A stretch of 64,000 nt of DNA. Origin: an uncultured Pseudomonadales bacterium. Its GTDB lineage: Bacteria; Pseudomonadota; Gammaproteobacteria; Pseudomonadales; Cellvibrionaceae. The notes under the pieces were generated by a model. The model did no database searches. It saw only the letters and a list, made by a program, of their open reading frames with translations, and had not been told where the DNA came from. Positions 59,980 to 64,000 of this stretch are shown in pieces (positions within the stretch are counted from its first letter, which is position 1; each line of letters starts with the position of its first letter). A program made the position numbers and the translations under genes. The stretch is from positions 186,001 through 250,000 of the forward strand of contig CANLBN010000003.1 in the NCBI GenBank assembly GCA_947488935.1, given 5' to 3'.

Positions 59980-60526
59980 TTGCAGGTATCGATGGCTCTA
60001 ATGTTGTCGACCTGAAGCTAAACTGTTGTTTTGCGCTATCTTCTAAGTAGTACTCTAGGGCTTTTTTGATTGCCGGAAAAGCAAGTTCGTCCCAAGGTAT
60101 ATCGTCTTTATCGAATAGGCGAACATCTAGGGACTCGATGCCTGGACTAAAATTCGTGTCAATGAGCTCTGCTCGGTAAAAAAAGTAGACTTGATTGATA
60201 TGGGGAATATCGAAGATGGCGTACAGCTCCTTAATATCAAGGTTAGCATTTGCTTCTTCAATTGATTCCCTCTGCGCTCCTTGCGCAGTCGTTTCTTGAT
60301 TTTCTAAAAAGCCAGCAGGTAATGTCCATAGCCCGTATCGAGGCTCAATGGCGCGCCTACATAGTAGTATTTGATCTTGGTAGCTAGGTAGGCATCCAGT
60401 AATGATTCGAGGGTTTTGATAGTGGATTTCACCACATGTGTGATCGCTACAAACATAGCGTTTGCGGTTGTCCCCTTCGGGGATTAGCCAGTTGATTGAG
60501 CCACCACAGTTACTGCAAAACTTCAT
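59963..60526 (-). CDS. NUDIX hydrolase with N-terminal zinc ribbon
   Basis: A 187-residue protein. An N-terminal zinc ribbon has a CSNCGG knuckle at residues 4-9 and a second pair in VCSDHTCGEIHYQNPR. The NUDIX box runs GFLENQETTAQGAQRESIEEAN near residue 73, with REX2EE intact and Asn where Gly is usual. The layout resembles NudC-like or ADP-ribose-type pyrophosphatases, but the substrate cannot be told. It ends overlapping the NIF3-like gene. Confidence 0.85.
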   Translation of the reverse strand: MKFCSNCGGSINWLIPEGDNRKRYVCSDHTCGEIHYQNPRIITGCLPSYQDQILLCRRAIEPRYGLWTLPAGFLENQETTAQGAQRESIEEANANLDIKELYAIFDIPHINQVYFFYRAELIDTNFSPGIESLDVRLFDKDDIPWDELAFPAIKKALEYYLEDSAKQQFSFRSTTLEPSIPATKQGQ

Positions 60527-60620
60527 ATTGTTCTCTAATACATAACACTAATAATAAGACACAATGGAGTATTGTGCCTTTTTGGTTAGTATACGTATAA
60601 GATTAAAGCTGAGTCTATAA

Positions 60621-60986
60621 CTAGAGTGTACCTGCAGGAAATTGTAGAACTTTTGCGTTATTTTGACGGCTATGTTCGTATTCGTCTATCTCATGGCGCA
60701 ATGGGTCATTACTATTGGTGATTTTATTGAGCCAATCGCGTAAATCATCGAATGACTCATGCATCATTTGGCTCATTTTAAGGCAAGCTCCCATCGGGGA
60801 ATTGCTATGTAGTGTACGTTGAGCATCAATTTGAAACTGAAGACCACGAAGACGCTGCTGATTTTTTGCCGATGCTTGTGAGATGATTAATTCCACTTGT
60901 TCTTGGCGAAATTGTTCTAAAGCATTGGGATCTTCTTTTGCTAATGTGAGTAACTCATCAAAAGATGGGTAATTATGATTAGACAT
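60621..60986 (-). CDS. DUF3135 family protein
   Basis: A 121-residue soluble helical protein of the DUF3135 family. Family features are the N-terminal YPSFDELLTLAKEDPNALEQF, LRGLQFQIDAQRTLHSNSPMGACLKMS, shortened here to landmarks, and the central QMMHESF. ATG at 60986 has GATAGGAGC just upstream; a longer frame to 61040 lacks a ribosome binding site. The function is unknown. It follows no obvious operon partner other than the NUDIX gene 94 bases downstream. Confidence 0.8.
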   Translation of the reverse strand: MSNHNYPSFDELLTLAKEDPNALEQFRQEQVELIISQASAKNQQRLRGLQFQIDAQRTLHSNSPMGACLKMSQMMHESFDDLRDWLNKITNSNDPLRHEIDEYEHSRQNNAKVLQFPAGTL

Positions 60987-61286
60987 TATTTTGCTCCTAT
61001 CGCTACTTAGCTGTGCTGAGGCCCCCACCTCGAATGCCACAGTTAGTATTGATTAAATGGTAAGTTGAACATTTCTTATACTACAAAAAAAACTTTGCTA
61101 TGTAGAGAGCCATTTCTAGAATAAATAGTTATTAAAAATGCAGGTGCAAACAGTCAAAGCCAGTTTTTGAGGGAGTATTTTGTCATTTAGTATGTCAAAA
61201 TCGTCATTACATGAGCATAAACCCTTAAAAACATGTAATTGAGGCTATTTTTCTTATAACCAGTTCATTATTTATTTTGTTTTACT
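60987..61286. other. Divergent region between DUF3135 gene and nudL
   Basis: These 300 bases carry no gene. An inverted repeat ATTACATG (61206-61213) and CATGTAAT (61232-61239), 18 bases apart, lies about 50 bp before the nudL-like gene and could be an operator. Otherwise the region is AT-rich and featureless. Confidence 0.4.
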
Positions 61287-61892
61287 ATGACTTTTAATTA
61301 CAAAATGATTTCCGACGGTTTAGGAGATCCTATCTGTGATATATCTATACAGCCCTCAGGTCGTGCTGCAATATTGGTCCCACTAATTAATCACTGTAAT
61401 GTTATATCGCTCTTATTGACTCGACGAGCGCTCCATATGACGCATCATAGTGGAGAGGTGGCTTTTCCAGGAGGGATGTGGGAGCAAGGTGATAGGTTCC
61501 CCTTGACAACGGCTTTACGCGAAGCACAGGAGGAAGTCTCTTTAGCGCCAGAGCAGGTTGATGTATTGGGTTTGTTGCCAACGGTGTATACCGGCAATAA
61601 GACCGCTGTTACACCGGTTGTTGGTGTGATTAATACCGATTCTTTATCTTTGGTATCTAACCCTGCTGAAATTGACAGTATCTTTATTATCCCATTAGCA
61701 GAGTTAATGTCTGAGCGTCGTATTAGGACGGATATTTTTACAAAGAGGGGGGAGCATGCTTGGGCACCCGCATATCATTATCGAGGGTATGAGATTTGGG
61801 GTATAACGGCGGGTATTATTAAAGAGTTATTGGTACGTTGTTTTGGTTATGACTTCCCTAAGCATCATCATACCCCTAAAAAAATGTGGTGA
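61287..61892 (+). CDS. nudL: NUDIX CoA pyrophosphatase (NudL-like)
   Basis: A 201-residue NUDIX hydrolase of the CoA pyrophosphatase type. The CoA-specific motif is LLTRRALHMTHHSGEVAFPGG before the box, and the NUDIX box reads GGMWEQGDRFPLTTALREAQEEV near residue 66-88, cut here to its landmarks. The last Gly of the box is replaced by Ser. It would split CoA or acyl-CoA into phosphopantetheine and 3',5'-ADP. No clear ribosome binding site precedes ATG 61287. Confidence 0.88.
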   Translation: MTFNYKMISDGLGDPICDISIQPSGRAAILVPLINHCNVISLLLTRRALHMTHHSGEVAFPGGMWEQGDRFPLTTALREAQEEVSLAPEQVDVLGLLPTVYTGNKTAVTPVVGVINTDSLSLVSNPAEIDSIFIIPLAELMSERRIRTDIFTKRGEHAWAPAYHYRGYEIWGITAGIIKELLVRCFGYDFPKHHHTPKKMW

Positions 61893-61947
61893 TAAATTAC
61901 CTAGCTCGCTATAAACCGGCAACAAATAATTGAAGTGTGCACATTTA

Positions 61948-62139
61948 ATGACAGAGAATAAAACCGTAGCGTCTCCATGTATTTCTATTTGCGCATTGGA
62001 TGAGAGTGATATTTGTACAGGTTGTTATCGTAGTGCTGATGAAATTACTCAGTGGAGTAGTTTGTCTAACGATAAAAAAAGAGAGGTAATTTTAAAAGCC
62101 TATCAACGTGAAAAAAAGGTTAACCCTTTTTTAAGTTAA
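61948..62139 (+). CDS. DUF1289 domain protein
   Basis: A 63-residue protein with the four-cysteine DUF1289 pattern SPCISICALDESDICTGCYR near the N-terminus followed by EITQWSSLSNDKKREVI. The cysteines (CX3CX7CX2C) probably bind a metal. ATG at 61948 fits the family better than TTG at 61930. It overlaps the convergent CNNM gene by 4 bases and follows nudL by 55 bases, a common pairing. Confidence 0.88.
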   Translation: MTENKTVASPCISICALDESDICTGCYRSADEITQWSSLSNDKKREVILKAYQREKKVNPFLS

Positions 62140-63425
62140 TTTTCTTCCTCTTGCTCTCTTTCTGATAAGTATTTTACTTTTGCATGCTCGATCATAGTAT
62201 TAGATAGCTTCATGGTTTCAATTAAGTAATCCCCGATAAAAAAGCTAACATGACCTCTGGGTATGTTTTCTAGATGCTCCATTATTAAACCATTGAGTGT
62301 TTTGGGGCCATCTGTGGGTAGTAACCAGTTAAGGTTGCGATTGATATCGCGTATGGATGCGCTGCCATCTATTAAATACCAGCTATTATCTATGGGGGTG
62401 ATATCAGGTTCACGAACATTCGCCAGATCTGTGGTGAAATCACCCACTATTTCTTCCAGTAAATCAGCCAGAGTAATTAGGCCTTGGATGTCTCCGTATT
62501 CATCAACGACGAGTGCCATACTACGTTTATGATTTTTAAAGCTAATAAGTTGTTTGTTTAAGGATGTGCTCTCAGGGACAAAATAAGGCTCGGTAATATG
62601 TTCGCGCAATTTATCGTGATTAAATGGGGTTGACTCATTGAGTAGTCTAGGCGTGATGCGTAGGTGTAATATACCAATGACATTGTTTATATTGCCTTGA
62701 AACACGGGTAGACGTGTATATTCTGTTTCTTCCAGCTGTGTAATGATATCTTCGATACTATCTTCTAAGTTGACCCCTTTAACCTCACTGCGTGGAATCA
62801 TAATGTCTTCTACTGAGGCTTTTTCTAAATCCAAAATATTGAGCAGCATATCTTGGTGGTTGTTGGGGATTAAGCCACCTGCTTCACCAACGATGGTACG
62901 TAGTTCATCGGGGTGTAGTTGCTCGTTATTACCCATGTTATTAGTATCAACACCAAATAGTTTGGCAAGCCCATTGGAGATATAATTAACCGCCCAAACC
63001 GCCGGGTAGAGTAAAAATAATAGAGGTTTAAGTAATATGCTAAAGGGAAAGGCGACCTTTTCTGGGTAAAGGGCGGCAATAGTTTTGGGGGTGACCTCTG
63101 CAAAAATAAGCACGGCTAGCGTTAATAAAACGCTGGCAGTAAAGACAGCATTTTCACCGTAAAGCCTTAAAGCAATGAGTGTGGTTAGAGCAGCTGCAAA
63201 ATTATTAGCAAGATTATTACCAATAAGAATGACACCAATCAATCGGTCTGGTCTTCTCAGTAATTTGGATGAGCGTTTTGCACCGTGATGCCCCTTTTTT
63301 TCAAGGTGGCGCAGTCGGTATTTATTGAGTGCCATCATGGCAGTTTCTGAACTAGAAAAAAAAGCAGAACAAAAAATTAAAAAGCCAAGGATGCCAAATA
63401 GGATACTTAATGGGATATCGTTCAA
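62136..63425 (-). CDS. CNNM/HlyC/CorC family transporter (DUF21-CBS-CorC)
   Basis: A 429-residue membrane protein. The DUF21 domain has about four helices at residues 5-150 (SSSETAMMALNKYRLRHLEKKG, then GVILIGNNLANNFAAALTTL). Two CBS domains follow at about 200-330 (VEDIMIPRSEVKGV), and the C-terminal CorC_HlyC domain contains VVDEYGDIQGLITLADLLEEIVGD. Related proteins act in Mg or Co efflux; E. coli YfjD is the closest type by length. Often next to cytochrome assembly gene ypjD or ffh; neither is visible. Confidence 0.92.
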   Translation of the reverse strand: MNDIPLSILFGILGFLIFCSAFFSSSETAMMALNKYRLRHLEKKGHHGAKRSSKLLRRPDRLIGVILIGNNLANNFAAALTTLIALRLYGENAVFTASVLLTLAVLIFAEVTPKTIAALYPEKVAFPFSILLKPLLFLLYPAVWAVNYISNGLAKLFGVDTNNMGNNEQLHPDELRTIVGEAGGLIPNNHQDMLLNILDLEKASVEDIMIPRSEVKGVNLEDSIEDIITQLEETEYTRLPVFQGNINNVIGILHLRITPRLLNESTPFNHDKLREHITEPYFVPESTSLNKQLISFKNHKRSMALVVDEYGDIQGLITLADLLEEIVGDFTTDLANVREPDITPIDNSWYLIDGSASIRDINRNLNWLLPTDGPKTLNGLIMEHLENIPRGHVSFFIGDYLIETMKLSNTMIEHAKVKYLSEREQEEEN

Positions 63426-63522
63426 AGAGGGTTAACCTACTTAAGTGTGTGCTGTATCATCAAAACTAAATAATACTATTCTCTTATTATCTATAATATT
63501 ACTCAATTAGGCAAAGAGAGTT

Positions 63523-63879
63523 TTAGCTTGATGTGATATTTATTAATGATTGTATACATGCTGAGGCATTTTTTGATTTATCAATAATAGTACAACCAAC
63601 CCATGTTAATTTATCATCGTTCATTGACGGTTGGCTCCATAAGCAATCTACACCGATCTCAAAGCTTGTTTGCCGGTTAATGCTGTTAGGCAACAATAGT
63701 GATAGTTGATACGAGGAATCCATTGTTAGAGGGTTCCCGAGTATCAATATCCCTTCTTGGTGAATATCGACAAGTTTGCCGATAGGCGTCGATGTTAACG
63801 TATCAAGAATTGTAATTTCAGCCGATAATTTATGGCGCCTTAGTTGCCGCCTATTGGCTAGAGCTTTAGAGGTGGCCAT
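63523..63879 (-). CDS. PilZ domain protein
   Basis: A 118-residue single-domain PilZ-like protein. The RRXXXR-type c-di-GMP motif appears as RRQLRRHKLS near residue 11-20, and the second motif (D/N)XSXXG is altered to DIHQEG, with His in place of Ser. Binding of c-di-GMP is therefore plausible but uncertain. ATG at 63879 is preferred; an in-frame GTG at 63891 adds four residues. The upstream gene ends 23 bases before, so they are likely one operon. Confidence 0.75.
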   Translation of the reverse strand: MATSKALANRRQLRRHKLSAEITILDTLTSTPIGKLVDIHQEGILILGNPLTMDSSYQLSLLLPNSINRQTSFEIGVDCLWSQPSMNDDKLTWVGCTIIDKSKNASACIQSLINITSS

Positions 63880-63901
63880 GTTGTTTATCACTTTTCATTG
63901 C

Positions 63902-64000
63902 TTATTTTTGGGATTTTGACTCTTTATCTAAACGTTGAAAAATCTTCTCTAGCGCACGTTCAAATAATGGTTTGGTACTTCCTGCCACCACTTTAGCATC
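63902..64000 (-). CDS. C-terminal end of an unidentified protein
   Basis: The last 32 codons of a reverse-strand gene that continues past the window; the stop TAA is at 63904-63902. The end reads LFERALEKIFQRLDKESKSQK, helical and charged. That is too little to name the family. Its stop is 23 bases before the PilZ gene, so the two are probably co-transcribed. Confidence 0.65.
   Translation of the reverse strand, partial: DAKVVAGSTKPLFERALEKIFQRLDKESKSQK

Overview
The window is a stretch of chromosome from a moderately AT-rich gammaproteobacterium. Gene order (suhB / trmJ-iscRSUA-hscBA-fdx-iscX-ndk-rlmN-pilW-rodZ-ispG-hisS-yfgM-bamB-der; guaB-guaA; gatCAB; mreBCD; kdsD-kdsC-lptCAB-rpoN-ptsN-rapZ-npr) and the PA4642 and DUF3135 families recall Pseudomonas and marine Cellvibrionales-type bacteria. 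That placement is an inference from gene content, not from a marker search. I see no phage, insertion sequence or CRISPR array. Nearly everything is conserved housekeeping.

Layout. 1-2725: three genes of an uncharacterised peptide-modification cassette (retropepsin-like zinc protease, 7TM protein with an inactive transglutaminase domain, ATP-grasp ligase). 2726-4704: a small accessory patch with a decayed reverse-strand ORF, a DUF1835 gene, and a tRNA-Leu(CAA) followed by two ~180-bp tandem repeats that each end in a copy of the tRNA 3' end. 4918-10440: queA, tgt, secD, secF. 10744-12786: a soluble hybrid histidine kinase. 12822-30914: suhB, trmJ, the whole isc operon under a near-perfect type 1 IscR site, then the ndk to der run. 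30981-36866: msrQ-like gene, xseA, guaB, guaA and a small lipoprotein-like gene lacking a proper start.

36873-41454 (reverse): gatC-gatA-gatB-PA4642 family-cysZ. 41828-48512: mreBCD and a giant AsmA-like yhdP. 48525-58592 (reverse): yrbG, kdsD, kdsC, lptC, lptA, lptB, rpoN, ptsN, rapZ, npr, mgtE and darP, linking LPS synthesis and export with sigma-54 and nitrogen-PTS control. 58905-64000: mlaC and a set of small genes (NIF3-like, two NUDIX hydrolases, DUF3135, DUF1289), a CNNM/CorC transporter, a PilZ protein and one truncated CDS.

The most unusual structure is the tRNA-Leu repeat array (4261-4704). It resembles the E. coli tyrT/rtT arrangement in design, and its hairpins are kept between copies. 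Other points of interest are intercistronic hairpins that probably set expression ratios (iscA/hscB, mreB/mreC, rpoN/ptsN), short tandem repeats before iscX, a possible 26-codon leader ORF before yhdP, and missing usual neighbours (yajC, cysE, maf/rng/tldD, hpf, mlaFEDB).
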